Positions 52,209-61,293 of a DNA stretch of 64,000 bases are shown here, piece after piece. Made by a program: the position numbers and the translations under genes. The notes under the pieces were generated by a model. It was given only the letters and a program-made list of their open reading frames with translations. It made no database searches and had not been told where the DNA came from. The DNA comes from Kitasatospora sp. MAP12-44 (GTDB lineage Bacteria; Actinomycetota; Actinomycetes; Streptomycetales; Streptomycetaceae). Location of the stretch: positions 4,774,001 to 4,838,000 of the forward strand of contig NZ_JARZAE010000004.1 of NCBI RefSeq assembly GCF_029892095.1, read 5' to 3'. Numbering within the stretch: position 1 is the stretch's first letter; every line of letters begins with the position of its first letter.

Positions 52209-53075
52209 TCAGGAGACCGGTGGCGCTTCCCGTACTCCGGTTCGCCGGGCGGCCACCAGCTCCCGGAGCTGGGCGAGTAGGGCCTCGTCGCGTGGCGGTT
52301 GGTAGGTGACCAGGGTGGCCTCGGCGTCGGGCAGGTGGAGCTTGACGTAGTCGAACTCGACGCGGCCGAGCACCGGGTGGGCGAAGGCGAGCGAGGCAGG
52401 GGCGCCGACGCCCAGGTCCATCCGCTCCCACAGGTTGCGGAACTCGGGGCTCTCGTCGGCCAGTTGGTCGACCAGCTCGGTGAACTCCGGCCTCACCACC
52501 TGGTCGGCCAGCTGGGCGCGGAAGAGCGCGACGACCTGCTCGGCGGCCTGCTCCCAGTGCGCGAAGAGCGGGCGGAAGGCCGGATCGAAGGTGAGCAGCA
52601 GGTTGTTGCGTCGTTCCGCCGCCAACTCCTCGAAGCCCGGCAGCAGCACGCACAGGCCCTGGTTCCAGGCCAGCAGGTCGAAGCGGTGGTTGGTGATGAA
52701 GGCCGGCAGCGGATCCAGCTGCTCCAGCAGGGCCAGGTACTGGTCCGCGATCTGCTCCCGGGTGCAGAGCCGCAGTCCGCTTGGCGGTACCTCACCGGCC
52801 AGCCGGAACAGGTGCCCGGTCTCGACGCCGTCCAGCTTGAGCACCCGGGCCAGGCTGCCCAGCACCTGCCGGGAGACCTTGATCTTGCGAGCCTGCTCCA
52901 ACCACGTGTACCAACTCGCGCTCACCCCCGCCAGCGCCGCCAGCTCCTCCCGGCGCAGCCCGGGCGTGCGCCGGCGCCCGTGCGCGTACGGCACGCCTGC
53001 CGCCTCGGGGCCGATCCGCGCCCGCCGGCTGCGCAGGAACGCCGCCAACTCCCGCCGCTGCTCAGCGCTCTCCAC
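52209..53075 (-). CDS. MmyB-like XRE transcriptional regulator
   Basis: A 288-residue regulator. The helix-turn-helix (about 35-65) carries the signature RTPGLRREELAALAGVSASWYTWLEQ, followed by a PAS-like MLTR ligand-binding domain (NHRFDLLAWNQGLCVLLPGF). Such proteins regulate antibiotic or fatty-acid related genes and may bind small hydrophobic ligands. GTG start with GGGGGAGAG seven bases upstream. Confidence 0.9.
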   Translation of the reverse strand: MESAEQRRELAAFLRSRRARIGPEAAGVPYAHGRRRTPGLRREELAALAGVSASWYTWLEQARKIKVSRQVLGSLARVLKLDGVETGHLFRLAGEVPPSGLRLCTREQIADQYLALLEQLDPLPAFITNHRFDLLAWNQGLCVLLPGFEELAAERRNNLLLTFDPAFRPLFAHWEQAAEQVVALFRAQLADQVVRPEFTELVDQLADESPEFRNLWERMDLGVGAPASLAFAHPVLGRVEFDYVKLHLPDAEATLVTYQPPRDEALLAQLRELVAARRTGVREAPPVS

Positions 53076-53129
53076 TGATCCGCTCTCCCCCGCCAGACCG
53101 CCGCACCATGATCTTTTGCCAGGCTACCG

Positions 53130-53855
53130 TCAGGGCGTCAGCCAGACGTACGAGGCGAACCGGCCCGTGCGGGCGTCGCGGCGGTGCGAGAAGAGGTCGG
53201 GGTCTTCGATGGTGCAGCGGGCGTCGTGTCGGATGTCGGCGACGCCCGCGGCGGTGAGTTGGGCGGTGATGGCGGCGCGGATGTCCAGGGCGGGGGTGCC
53301 CTGGCGGGTGGTGGACCAGAGGGCGGGGAGGGCGGCGCTCGCCTCGGCGCGCATCGCCTCGGGGACCTCGTAGCAGTGGCCGCAGGCCATCGGGCCGACC
53401 AGGGCGGTCATCCGGGCCGGGTCCGCGCCGGCCCCGGTCATCGCCGCGACCAGGCCCGGCGCCACGCCGTCGATCGTGCCGACCCGCCCGGAGTGCGCGG
53501 CGCCGACGATCCGGGCCACCGGGTCGCCGATCAGCACGGAGGCGCAGTCCGCCGCCAGCGCGGCCAGGGCCAGGCCGGGTTCGCTGGTGAAGACCGCGTC
53601 CAGCGCGGGCGCATCGCTGCCCCACGGCTCGCTGACCCGGGCCACCGTGGCGCTGTGCACCTGGCGCATCCAGACCACCCGCTCCGGCGCCAGGCCCAGC
53701 TCGCGGGCGGTCGCCGTGCGGTTGCGCAGCACGTCGGCGAAGTCGTCCTCGGTGGCGCCGCCGAGGTTGCGGGAGTCGAACGGCGGCCGGCTGAAGCCGT
53801 CGTGCCGGTCGGTGACCGCGTAGCGGATGCCGGGAGCGAGTTCCACGGATTGCAT
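53130..53855 (-). CDS. pgeF: Peptidoglycan editing factor PgeF / YfiH-type copper oxidoreductase
   Basis: A 241-residue protein with the conserved His-Cys-His set: RQVHSATV, AADCASVLIGDP and AAHSGRVGTIDG, plus CYEVPE. In E. coli the homologue removes L-Ser wrongly placed in peptidoglycan precursors; others act on purine nucleosides. It begins eleven bases after the helicase-associated gene, the likely operon partner. Confidence 0.9.
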   Translation of the reverse strand: MQSVELAPGIRYAVTDRHDGFSRPPFDSRNLGGATEDDFADVLRNRTATARELGLAPERVVWMRQVHSATVARVSEPWGSDAPALDAVFTSEPGLALAALAADCASVLIGDPVARIVGAAHSGRVGTIDGVAPGLVAAMTGAGADPARMTALVGPMACGHCYEVPEAMRAEASAALPALWSTTRQGTPALDIRAAITAQLTAAGVADIRHDARCTIEDPDLFSHRRDARTGRFASYVWLTP

Positions 53856-53866
53856 GCGGACGGGCC

Positions 53867-56404
53867 TCAGTTCTCGTCGAGTTCGGCGACGCCGGTGATC
53901 CGGTGCAGGGCGAAGGTGTTGAGCTTCTCGGCGTGGTGGTCGAAGGCGGTCACAAAGCCGCCCTCCACCTTGACCGGGTCGATCACCCGCTGGGAGGCCA
54001 GGCCCTCGGCGTTGATGTAGCCGATCCACATCCGCTCGCCGAGCAGCACGGCGGTCTGCAGCGCCGCGAGCGTGTCGGCGGCCGCGGTGCGCGGCAGTTG
54101 ACGGGTGTCGGTGCGGGCCGGGCCGCTCTGCGAGCGGTGCGCGGCCGGGCCGGTGACGGTCTCGCGGCGGACGGCGGTGGCCGCCCGGTCGCCGGCCCGG
54201 ATCGCCTTGACGGCGGCGCCCAGCAGCACGGCGTCCGGGGCCGCCGGGCCCTCGGAGACCGGCGCGGGCGCGGCGCGGTGCGGGGTGCGGTGGCTGTCGG
54301 GACGGGTGATCAGCAGATCGCCCTCGGCGGACTCGGCGGCCGGGGCGTAGCCCATCACGCGCAGCACGGCGAGCACGGTCTCGGGCGCCGCCTGGGCGGC
54401 GAGCACGGTCGGGGCGAGCAGCCGCAGCCGCAGTTCGACCGCGCGGCGGTCGGCGAGCACCTCGGCGAGCAGCGCGCTGTCGTCGCAGCGCAGGTACGCC
54501 GACGCGGCGCCGACCCGCAGCACGCCGTGCCGCCGGGCCACGTCGTCGATCAGGTAGCTGAGCGGCTGCGGGACGGGCGTGCGCGAGTGCTGGCCGAGGA
54601 AGACGTGCAGGCCGGCGGCGCTGCGCCCGGCGTCCAGCGCGCGGCGGATCGATTCGGCGGTGAACCGGTAGACCGTGGCGCCGCCCTTGGACTCGATCTC
54701 GGCGCAGAGCGCGAGGGCCTGCGAGAGCGGGGTGAGCAGCGGTCCGGGCGCGATCGCGGTGAGGTCGGGCTGCAGGATCACGTGGTCGAGCGGCTGCGGC
54801 AGCAGCGGGGTGACGATCGGCGCCGGGTCCCGGCCGGCCAGCAGGGCGCGGGCGTGCGTGGCGAGGGCGCCGCGGCCGGTGAGGCCGAGCTGCTCGGCCT
54901 CGGTGAGGGTCCAGGTGGTGAGCTGGTCGCGCAGGTCCAGGCCGTCGGGGCCGGCCGCGCCGCCGCGCAGCGGGCGCTGCCAGCGCTGGGCGGCGAGCAG
55001 CACGGCGGGGTCGGCGACGCCGCCGGGCGGCAGCTCGGCCAGCAGTTCCAGGACGGCGCGCCGAGTGGCGGGCGCGAGCACCCGGTCGAGGTCGGGGCCC
55101 AGCGGCGCACGCGTCTTGCCCTTGCCGTCGGGCGCTCCGGTCAGCCCGGCCACCCGGGTGGCGGCCAGCCAGCTGTTGGCCAGCAGCGCCCAGCGTTCGG
55201 CGACCGGTTGCTGCAGCCAGAGGTCGTACGCGGGGGTCGGGGCCCACACCTCGCCGAGCCGGGCGGGTGCCTCGGAGGTCTCGCCGTCGGGGGCCAGCAG
55301 GCCTGCGCCGTAGGCGAGTTCGAGCCAGAACGCGGCCTGCTGCTCGGTGCTGTCCAGGGCCAGCGCGGTCCGCTTGAGGTCGCGTACGCCGAGGCCGCCG
55401 GCTCGCAGGGTGGCCGGGGGCTGCAGGCCCCAGAAGTCGAGCAGCTCCTCGATGGTGCGCACCGCCGTGTACGCCTGGCCGGCCGCGGCGCTGTCCACAG
55501 CCTGTGGATCGCGCTGGACGGTGGCCGCCAGCACGGGTGCGCTGGGCTCGACCACCTGGTGGCTGCGGCCGCCGCGCAGGTGCAGCGCCAGCTCGCGGGG
55601 GAGCACCACGGTGCCCGGGCCGGAGGGCAGCAGCAGTCCGCGGGCGAGGAGCCAGTCGACGGGACTGCGCGCGTCGTCGGCCGTCACCGGGCGCCCGGCG
55701 TCCGGGACGGTGCCGGTGGGCGGGCCCCAGACCAGCTTGTCCAGCAGGCCGAGTGCGGCGGGTGGCGCCTGCGCGAGCAGCGCCGCGCAGCGCTTGCGGT
55801 CGCCCAGCAGGCCGGTCAGGGCCGCCACGCCGGTCACCGGATCGGCCGTCCCGGGCAGGCCCGCGCCGGTCACCAGCTGCTGCAGCCGGGCGGGGGACAT
55901 CCCCAGGGTGGCCTCGGCCAGGGTCGGGCCGAGCCGGGTGCCGCCGGGCGCCGAGCCGCTCGGCGCGAGCGCCTCGCGTACGGCGATCACCAGGCGCAGC
56001 GCCGAGTCCGGACCCCAGAGCAGCGCGCGATCGCGCAGCGCCGCCAGCGCGCCGGGGAGGGCGGCGACCACGGCGGCGCGGTCCACCGGCTCGGCGGCCG
56101 GATGCGGCTTGACCCGGGCCGGACCGGCCAGCAGGTCGCGCGCGACGGTGTCCGGGCTGCCGTCGGGTGCGGCGGCCAGCGCCTCGGCGACCTGAAGGGT
56201 GAAACGGTCGAGGCGCTCCAGCGCGCGCAGCGCGGAGGCCCGGCTGGAGAGCCGGGCGGCGAGCTGGGTGAGGTCGCTCGGGACCGGGTTGAGCAGATCG
56301 GGGCGCAGCCGCAGCAGGGTGGCGAGCGCATCGTCGCTGCGGGCACGAAGCTCTTCGGCGAGGGTGCGCGCCCTGCCGGGCTGTCCGTTCGGCTCATTGG
56401 TCAT
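53867..56404 (-). CDS. Helicase C-terminal-domain protein, usual partner of bacterial XPB
   Basis: An 845-residue protein (ATG 56404, TNEPNGQPGRARTLAEELRARSD). Mostly helical, with a mid-region VILQPDLTAIAPGPL that is the conserved XPB/Ssl2-like helicase_C_3 segment, and a C-terminal WYL-like module (WIGYINAEGLASQRVIDPVKVEGGFVTAF split over strands). No Walker motifs, so no ATPase itself. The homologue in M. tuberculosis (Rv0862c) is adjacent to XPB; here they are 6.6 kb apart. A partner role in repair is inferred. Confidence 0.82.
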   Translation of the reverse strand: MTNEPNGQPGRARTLAEELRARSDDALATLLRLRPDLLNPVPSDLTQLAARLSSRASALRALERLDRFTLQVAEALAAAPDGSPDTVARDLLAGPARVKPHPAAEPVDRAAVVAALPGALAALRDRALLWGPDSALRLVIAVREALAPSGSAPGGTRLGPTLAEATLGMSPARLQQLVTGAGLPGTADPVTGVAALTGLLGDRKRCAALLAQAPPAALGLLDKLVWGPPTGTVPDAGRPVTADDARSPVDWLLARGLLLPSGPGTVVLPRELALHLRGGRSHQVVEPSAPVLAATVQRDPQAVDSAAAGQAYTAVRTIEELLDFWGLQPPATLRAGGLGVRDLKRTALALDSTEQQAAFWLELAYGAGLLAPDGETSEAPARLGEVWAPTPAYDLWLQQPVAERWALLANSWLAATRVAGLTGAPDGKGKTRAPLGPDLDRVLAPATRRAVLELLAELPPGGVADPAVLLAAQRWQRPLRGGAAGPDGLDLRDQLTTWTLTEAEQLGLTGRGALATHARALLAGRDPAPIVTPLLPQPLDHVILQPDLTAIAPGPLLTPLSQALALCAEIESKGGATVYRFTAESIRRALDAGRSAAGLHVFLGQHSRTPVPQPLSYLIDDVARRHGVLRVGAASAYLRCDDSALLAEVLADRRAVELRLRLLAPTVLAAQAAPETVLAVLRVMGYAPAAESAEGDLLITRPDSHRTPHRAAPAPVSEGPAAPDAVLLGAAVKAIRAGDRAATAVRRETVTGPAAHRSQSGPARTDTRQLPRTAAADTLAALQTAVLLGERMWIGYINAEGLASQRVIDPVKVEGGFVTAFDHHAEKLNTFALHRITGVAELDEN

Positions 56405-56580
56405 CCGATCCAGAGTAGTCGGCCCGGGTGAAGGCCGGGAGCCGCGGCCGGGTTCGGGACGTGGATGGTGTGGCGGTGGGCTGGGCATAGGGAGGAGGGA
56501 ACCGAGGTTCGCGCGGGCGGCCGGCAATCGGTAGCGTCAGCGGACGGCAGGGCCTGGAGCACGGAACAGGGTGGCTGGCA

Positions 56581-57522
56581 ATGGCGGGTGGGCAGTCGGA
56601 CGGACAGCCGGAGGGGCGGCCCGACGGGCTCACGGGTGGTCTGTCGGGTGGCGAGTGGTGGCGGGTGGACGGCCCGTGGCGGGTGTTCGGCGACGCCGTG
56701 CCGCCGCAGGAGGCACCGGTCGAGGCGCCGGACGACGACGGCGTGTACGTCGCCGACGCGCCGCCGGTTGCCGGGTCGGCGCTGCCCCGGTCGGGGCCGA
56801 CGCTGGCCAAGCCGCTGGCGCCGCCCGGTCCCGAGATCCCGCGGGAGCGCTCGCGTTCGATCTTCCACAAGCGGCCGGTGCCCGCGCCGCCCGGGCTGCC
56901 GCCGACGCCCGAGGAGGCACCGGCGGCCTGGCTGATCGCGCCGGCCTCGCCAGGTCCGGTGCTGCCGCCGACCGTCGCCGACTTCCCCGGCTGGGACGCC
57001 GTCCACATCGAGTTCCCGCCGGACGACACCGAGCCCCCCGAGCCGCCGGCGCCGGTCGAGGAGCTCGCGCCGCCGGTCCCGGCGGACACCCGCTCCCGCT
57101 GGATTCCCCGCCAGCGCCGCTCGCGCGCCGCGGCCGAGCCCGCGGCGCAGCTGCCGCGCGGCCTCCTTGCGGGCCGCCGGCCCTCGCCGCTGCTGCTGCT
57201 GTCGGCGGCCGTGCTGGTGGGCGGGTCGGTGACCGGGCTGGTGCTGGTGATGCTGGCCGGCTGGGTGCTCGGCTACCTCTCGAAGCGGCTGGGCGAGCTG
57301 ACGAAGCGCTTCGCGGTGCTGGGCATCCCGCTGCTCACGATGACCGGCTCCGCGCTCTGGTTCTGGGGCCGCTCCCAGGGGCGCTGGGGCGCGCCGCTGG
57401 GCAAGGGGGCGCCGCTGACGCACGCGGTCTTCAGCTCGACCCCCGGGGTGCTGCGGCTGGCGGCGGTGCTCTCGGCGCTCTTCCTGCTCACCATCGCGCT
57501 GCGCCGCCGCCGCGAGGTCTGA
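56581..57522 (+). CDS. Pro-rich membrane protein of unknown function
   Basis: A 313-residue protein: 190 residues of Pro/Ala/Glu-rich, probably disordered cytoplasmic sequence, then three hydrophobic helices (about 200-225, 240-262, 283-303) and a basic RRRREV end. WWRVDGPWRVFGD near the start is a conserved-looking island. No enzyme motif. Divergent from the XPB-partner gene. Confidence 0.68.
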   Translation: MAGGQSDGQPEGRPDGLTGGLSGGEWWRVDGPWRVFGDAVPPQEAPVEAPDDDGVYVADAPPVAGSALPRSGPTLAKPLAPPGPEIPRERSRSIFHKRPVPAPPGLPPTPEEAPAAWLIAPASPGPVLPPTVADFPGWDAVHIEFPPDDTEPPEPPAPVEELAPPVPADTRSRWIPRQRRSRAAAEPAAQLPRGLLAGRRPSPLLLLSAAVLVGGSVTGLVLVMLAGWVLGYLSKRLGELTKRFAVLGIPLLTMTGSALWFWGRSQGRWGAPLGKGAPLTHAVFSSTPGVLRLAAVLSALFLLTIALRRRREV

Positions 57523-57530
57523 GGGGCGCC

Positions 57531-58127
57531 CTACGGCGTGGCCGGGTCGGCCAGCCGGTTGACCAGCCTGACCAGGGCCGCGCGACGGCTCTGCGTGCTG
57601 TCGTCCGGCAGGTCCGCCATGATCATCGCGACCACCCGGGGCGTCGCGAACCACCAGGCCGCCAGCGCGAAGGCGGAGTAGAGCAGGTGTTGCGGCGCCA
57701 GCTCCCCGGTCACCGTCCCGGCTTGCTGGGCGCGGACCACCGCCTGCACCTTCTCGGCGTAGTGCGCCCGGCGCTCGTCCTCGCAGACCACCGGCCCTTC
57801 GCAGGTCAGCAGTCCCTCCCAGCGCAGCAGGCGCAGGAAGGTGGGGTTGGCCGTGTGCGCGTCGAAGAGCCGGCCGGCGTACTCCCCGAGGTCGGGGCAG
57901 TCCAGCGGGTCGGGTGAGGCGACGGCCATCACCCGGGCCAGCTCCTGCTCGATGACGTGGCCGAAGAGCTGCTCCTTGTTGCCGAAGTACTGGTAGATCC
58001 GCTCCTTGTTGACACCCGCGTCCTTGGCGATCCGGTCCACTCGGGCGCCCTGGGGGCCGTGTTCGGCGAACTCGCGCACGGCGGCGTCCAGCAGCAGTTG
58101 TTTGGTCCTCGCGGTGTCCCATGCCAT
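57531..58127 (-). CDS. TetR-family transcriptional regulator
   Basis: A 198-residue regulator with the helix-turn-helix REFAEHGPQGARVDRIAKDAGVNKERIYQYFGNKEQLF and a helical ligand domain. ATG 58127. It is divergent from a small membrane protein gene, and the gap contains two near-identical palindromes expected to be its operators, so autoregulation and control of the neighbour are likely. Confidence 0.9.
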   Translation of the reverse strand: MAWDTARTKQLLLDAAVREFAEHGPQGARVDRIAKDAGVNKERIYQYFGNKEQLFGHVIEQELARVMAVASPDPLDCPDLGEYAGRLFDAHTANPTFLRLLRWEGLLTCEGPVVCEDERRAHYAEKVQAVVRAQQAGTVTGELAPQHLLYSAFALAAWWFATPRVVAMIMADLPDDSTQSRRAALVRLVNRLADPATP

Positions 58128-58133
58128 GGGAGC

Positions 58134-58181
58134 AGCCTAGCGCCGGAGTCCAACCAAGTGGTTGGACTCCGGCGCTAGGCT
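58134..58181. repeat. 48-bp perfect palindrome in the tetR promoter region
   Basis: Two 23-base arms (58134-58156 and 58159-58181) are exact reverse complements around the dinucleotide AG. The core TCCAACCA-AG-TGGTTGGA (58149-58166) is the probable TetR operator 1. Confidence 0.9.
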
Positions 58182-58207
58182 GTGGCAAAATCCAACCAGT
58201 TGGTTGG
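58162..58207 (+). promoter_or_regulatory. Promoter of the small membrane gene and TetR operator 2
   Basis: TTGGAC (58162-58167) and CAAAAT (58186-58191) are 18 bases apart. CCAACCA-GT-TGGTTGG (58192-58207) is a second copy of the operator core, just after the -10 box. The centres of operators 1 and 2 are 42 bases apart, four helical turns. Confidence 0.65.
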
Positions 58208-58241
58208 GGATACTCCCCGGCACCTGCTTCAGGGGGCACTC

Positions 58242-58466
58242 ATGTCGAACACCACCGCCGCGCCGAACGTCCACCACCGCGCGCTGATCACCTGGCTGGC
58301 CGTCTATCCGATGATCACGCTGACGCTGGGCGTGCTCAGCCCGTACATCGGCCACTACCCGCTGTACGTCCGCACCCTGCTGCTGACCGCTGTGGTCGTG
58401 CCAGTGGTGTCCTACCTGGGCATACCGGCACTGCTGCGCGCCCACGGCGCCCTCTTCAACCGCTGA
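58242..58466 (+). CDS. 74-residue two-span membrane protein under TetR control
   Basis: ATG with AGGGGG five bases upstream. Two hydrophobic helices (about 15-35 and 43-63) joined by SPYIGHYPLYVRT. It resembles small DUF membrane proteins linked to TetR genes; the function is unknown. The last eleven bases overlap the convergent methyltransferase gene. Confidence 0.75.
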   Translation: MSNTTAAPNVHHRALITWLAVYPMITLTLGVLSPYIGHYPLYVRTLLLTAVVVPVVSYLGIPALLRAHGALFNR

Positions 58467-59340
58467 TCGCGGTGGTGTAGCGCACCGAGGTGCGCCGCAC
58501 CAGGCTGCCGTCCGGGTGCGCCAGTGCGGCCAGCTCGGCGAAGGCCGCCGCCCGGGCCTCGTCCAGCCGCTCGGCCGGGATGCTCTCCAGCAGCCCGCGC
58601 CAGCCGCCCGCCCGCAGCGACTGCCACCAGGCGGTGGCGTCGGGGTAGTGCGTCGCGGCCTGGTGCTCGACCGTGCGCAGGTCGGTGAAGGCCGCCCGGT
58701 GCAGCAGCTCGGCGGCCTCCTCCGGGCTGCGGCCCAGCGGATTGAACTTGGCCGCCCTGCTCTGCCGCCGATGGGCCGCCGCCGGCGGCAGGAACGCGTT
58801 CAGCGCCGCCAGCGGCCGCTCCCAGCCGGGCTCGTCGGCGCCGAAGGCGGTGAAGCCCAGCCGGCCGCCCGGCACCAGCACCCGGCGCAGCGAGGTCAGC
58901 GCCGCCTCCGGATCGGGGGTGAAGATCAGCGCGAACGAGGAGAGCGCCGCTTCGAACGAGCAGTCCGGGAAGCCCAGCGACTCGGCGTCGTCCAGCCGGA
59001 CGTGGACGTTGCGCAGGCCGAGCCCGGCGGCGTGCGCGGCGGTGGCCCGGACCATGCCCGCGGCGAGGTCCACCCCGACCACATAGCCCTCGGGGCCGAC
59101 CTCGGCGAGCGCCGCGAAGAGCACCGCCCCGCGCCCGCAGCCGACGTCCAGCACCCGGTCACCGGGCCGCAGCCCGGCCAGCCGGGCGAGCCGGACGCCG
59201 ATCGGGTTGAAGAACGGGCCGTTGGCCTCGTCGTACTCGTCGGCGGCGAGCGAGAACGCGTGGGCCAGGGCCGCCTTGCGCCGGCGAGCCCCGGACTGCG
59301 CCTCGGATGCTGACTCACCTCGGGTCTGAGTGTTCGTCAT
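58456..59340 (-). CDS. SAM-dependent methyltransferase
   Basis: A 294-residue class I methyltransferase: motif I VLDVGCGRGAVL, the acidic motif GVDLAAGMV, and ALSSFALIFTPDPEAAL. The arrangement resembles UbiE/small-molecule methyltransferases. The substrate is unknown and no biosynthetic cluster is adjacent. Confidence 0.87.
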   Translation of the reverse strand: MTNTQTRGESASEAQSGARRRKAALAHAFSLAADEYDEANGPFFNPIGVRLARLAGLRPGDRVLDVGCGRGAVLFAALAEVGPEGYVVGVDLAAGMVRATAAHAAGLGLRNVHVRLDDAESLGFPDCSFEAALSSFALIFTPDPEAALTSLRRVLVPGGRLGFTAFGADEPGWERPLAALNAFLPPAAAHRRQSRAAKFNPLGRSPEEAAELLHRAAFTDLRTVEHQAATHYPDATAWWQSLRAGGWRGLLESIPAERLDEARAAAFAELAALAHPDGSLVRRTSVRYTTAISG

Positions 59341-59390
59341 ATCGCCATGGTGGGCCAGCTGTGGCGTACGTCACAAGATGTGCGACGCAG

Positions 59391-60359
59391 CTATGCGCCT
59401 AGCAGGCACTGGAGTTGGGCCAGCACCTGTTCGGCGCCGTTGTAGCCGATGCCCTGGAACCAGAGTTGGTCGTCGACCGGGAAGGCCCGGTGCGCCCGGA
59501 CCGCGCCCAGTGCCTGCCAGCCCGGCGAGGCGAGGGTGGCCGTGGTGCCGGCCGCGACCGGGTCGCCGTAGGTGGCGTAGAGCAGGATGTCGCCGTCCGC
59601 GCCGCCGAGCTGGTCCGGCGTGATCTCCACGTCGAACTGGTCGACGTTCTGTGCGGCGGGCCGCCCGAGTTGGAGGTCGGCGAGCAGCGTGCCGAGGAAG
59701 TTCTGCCTGCCGTAGAGCCGGATCCGCCCGCCCTGGACGAACCGCACCAGGCTGACCCGGCGCCCCGATGCGGCGGCCGGCCCGCCGAGCGCGCGCGAGA
59801 CCTGGGCGAGCAGGCCCTGGTAGGCGGTGACGATCGCGGTGGCCTCGGGCAGTCGGCCGAGCGCCTGGGCGTGCAGGTGGAAGTTGGCCTTCCACGGGTA
59901 GCCGGTGGTCTGGCTGAGCACGGTCGGCGCGATCGCCCGCAGCGCCTCGTAGTGCCCGCCGTCGCGCAGCTGGCTGCTCAGGATCAGCTGCGGTCGCAGC
60001 GCCCTGATCCGCGCGAAGTCCGGATCGCCGACGGTCCCGGCGATGGGCACCTCGGCCAGCCGGGAGGCCGGCCAGTAGTCCGGCAGGCCCTGGTCCTCGG
60101 CCGCTCGGCAGCCGCCGACGGGGGTGATCCCCAGCGTCATCACGGAGTCCAGCTCGGCGGTGTCGAGGACCACCACCCGCAGCGGCGTCGCCGACACCGC
60201 CACCGGCCCGGTCGCGCTCAGCACGGTGCTGCTCGGCGGCGCGGCCGTCGGGGTGGCGCCCGGCGGCGGCCCGGCGTTGCCGCCCAGTGGCGTGCAGCCG
60301 CCGAGCGCGGCGCCCGCCGCCGCGCTCAGCAAGGCCCGGCGCGGCAGTTGACGAGGCAT
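59391..60359 (-). CDS. Iron-siderophore-type ABC transporter binding lipoprotein
   Basis: A 322-residue class III binding protein. Signal peptide with twin Arg (PRRALLSAAAGAALGGC) and lipobox Cys at about 22, a Pro-rich linker, then VVVLDTAELDSVMTLGITPVG and the long-helix two-lobe fold of FhuD/FecB types. No permease or ATPase gene is adjacent, so it is an orphan component; ligand unknown (ferric siderophore or corrinoid). Confidence 0.84.
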   Translation of the reverse strand: MPRQLPRRALLSAAAGAALGGCTPLGGNAGPPPGATPTAAPPSSTVLSATGPVAVSATPLRVVVLDTAELDSVMTLGITPVGGCRAAEDQGLPDYWPASRLAEVPIAGTVGDPDFARIRALRPQLILSSQLRDGGHYEALRAIAPTVLSQTTGYPWKANFHLHAQALGRLPEATAIVTAYQGLLAQVSRALGGPAAASGRRVSLVRFVQGGRIRLYGRQNFLGTLLADLQLGRPAAQNVDQFDVEITPDQLGGADGDILLYATYGDPVAAGTTATLASPGWQALGAVRAHRAFPVDDQLWFQGIGYNGAEQVLAQLQCLLGA

Positions 60360-60430
60360 CGCGGCTCCCTGGCGGTCGGCGCCACCAGTATGTCCCCAAT
60401 GTCCATCGGAGGGCTGGCTAGGCTGGCCCC

Positions 60431-61069
60431 ATGTCCATATCCGCTGCGCCCGCCCTGCTCACCGTCGGTTTCGACCTCGACATGACCCTGCTGGACACCC
60501 GCCCCGGGATCAAGGCGACCTATCAGGCGCTGACCGCTGAGACCGGCGTGTTCGTCGACGCCGACCTGGTGGTCACCCGGCTGGGCCCGCCGCTGGCCGA
60601 GGAGCTGGCCAACTGGTTCCCCGAGGACCGGCTCCCGGAGGTGCTCACCCGCTACCGCGAGCTCTACCGCGACCACGCCTTCGCCCCCACTGTCCCGCTG
60701 CCCGGCGCCCTGGAGGCCGTCGCGGCGGTGCGCGCCCACGGCGGGCGGGTGGTGGTGATCACCGGCAAGTACGAGCCCAACGCCCGGCTGCACCTGGAGC
60801 ACGCGGGCATCGACTCCGACGCGGTGGTCGGCGACCTCTGGGCGGAGACCAAGGGCACCGCGCTGCGCGAGCTCGGCGCGAGCGTCTACGTCGGCGACCA
60901 CCTGGGCGACATCCTCGGAGCCCGGGCTGCCGGTGCCGTCGCGGTGGGCGTGACCACCGGCCCGTACGCGGCCGAGCAGCTCACCGCGGCCGGCGCCGAC
61001 GTGGTGCTCCCGACGCTCGCCGACTTCCCCGGCTGGCTGGCCGGGCACCTGGCGCGCGTGAACGGCTAG
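60431..61069 (+). CDS. HAD-family phosphatase
   Basis: A 212-residue haloacid dehalogenase: nucleophile FDLDMTLLDT, motif II VVITGKYEP, Lys in the KGTALREL segment and acidic motif VGDHLGDILGA. A helical cap lies after the first motif, as in phosphoglycolate-type phosphatases. Substrate unknown. It overlaps the next convergent gene by four bases. Confidence 0.88.
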   Translation: MSISAAPALLTVGFDLDMTLLDTRPGIKATYQALTAETGVFVDADLVVTRLGPPLAEELANWFPEDRLPEVLTRYRELYRDHAFAPTVPLPGALEAVAAVRAHGGRVVVITGKYEPNARLHLEHAGIDSDAVVGDLWAETKGTALRELGASVYVGDHLGDILGARAAGAVAVGVTTGPYAAEQLTAAGADVVLPTLADFPGWLAGHLARVNG

Positions 61070-61293
61070 CGGGTCGCGTCCGCCCGGCGGCGGCCCGCGC
61101 GGGCCGAGCGCAGCAGGCCGAGCAGCGCGAGCAGGAAGCCCAGCGGCATCAGCATGCTCGCCCAGTAGGCGGGCGTCGGCAGCGGCGTGAGGTGCAGGAA
61201 GAGCGGCACGAAGGTCACGATGGTGGCCAGTGCGCCCACGCAGAAGACGATCGCCCCGGCCCGGACCAGGCCCTCGCCCGACTCGCTCTTCAC
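61066..61293 (-). CDS. Small two-span membrane protein (75 aa)
   Basis: GTG start at 61293 with GGAG seven bases upstream. Helices at about 9-32 (VRAGAIVFCVGALATIV) and 38-62 and a basic C-terminus. No family recognised. The longer frame to 61587 has no conserved character. Confidence 0.6.
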   Translation of the reverse strand: MKSESGEGLVRAGAIVFCVGALATIVTFVPLFLHLTPLPTPAYWASMLMPLGFLLALLGLLRSARAGRRRADATR

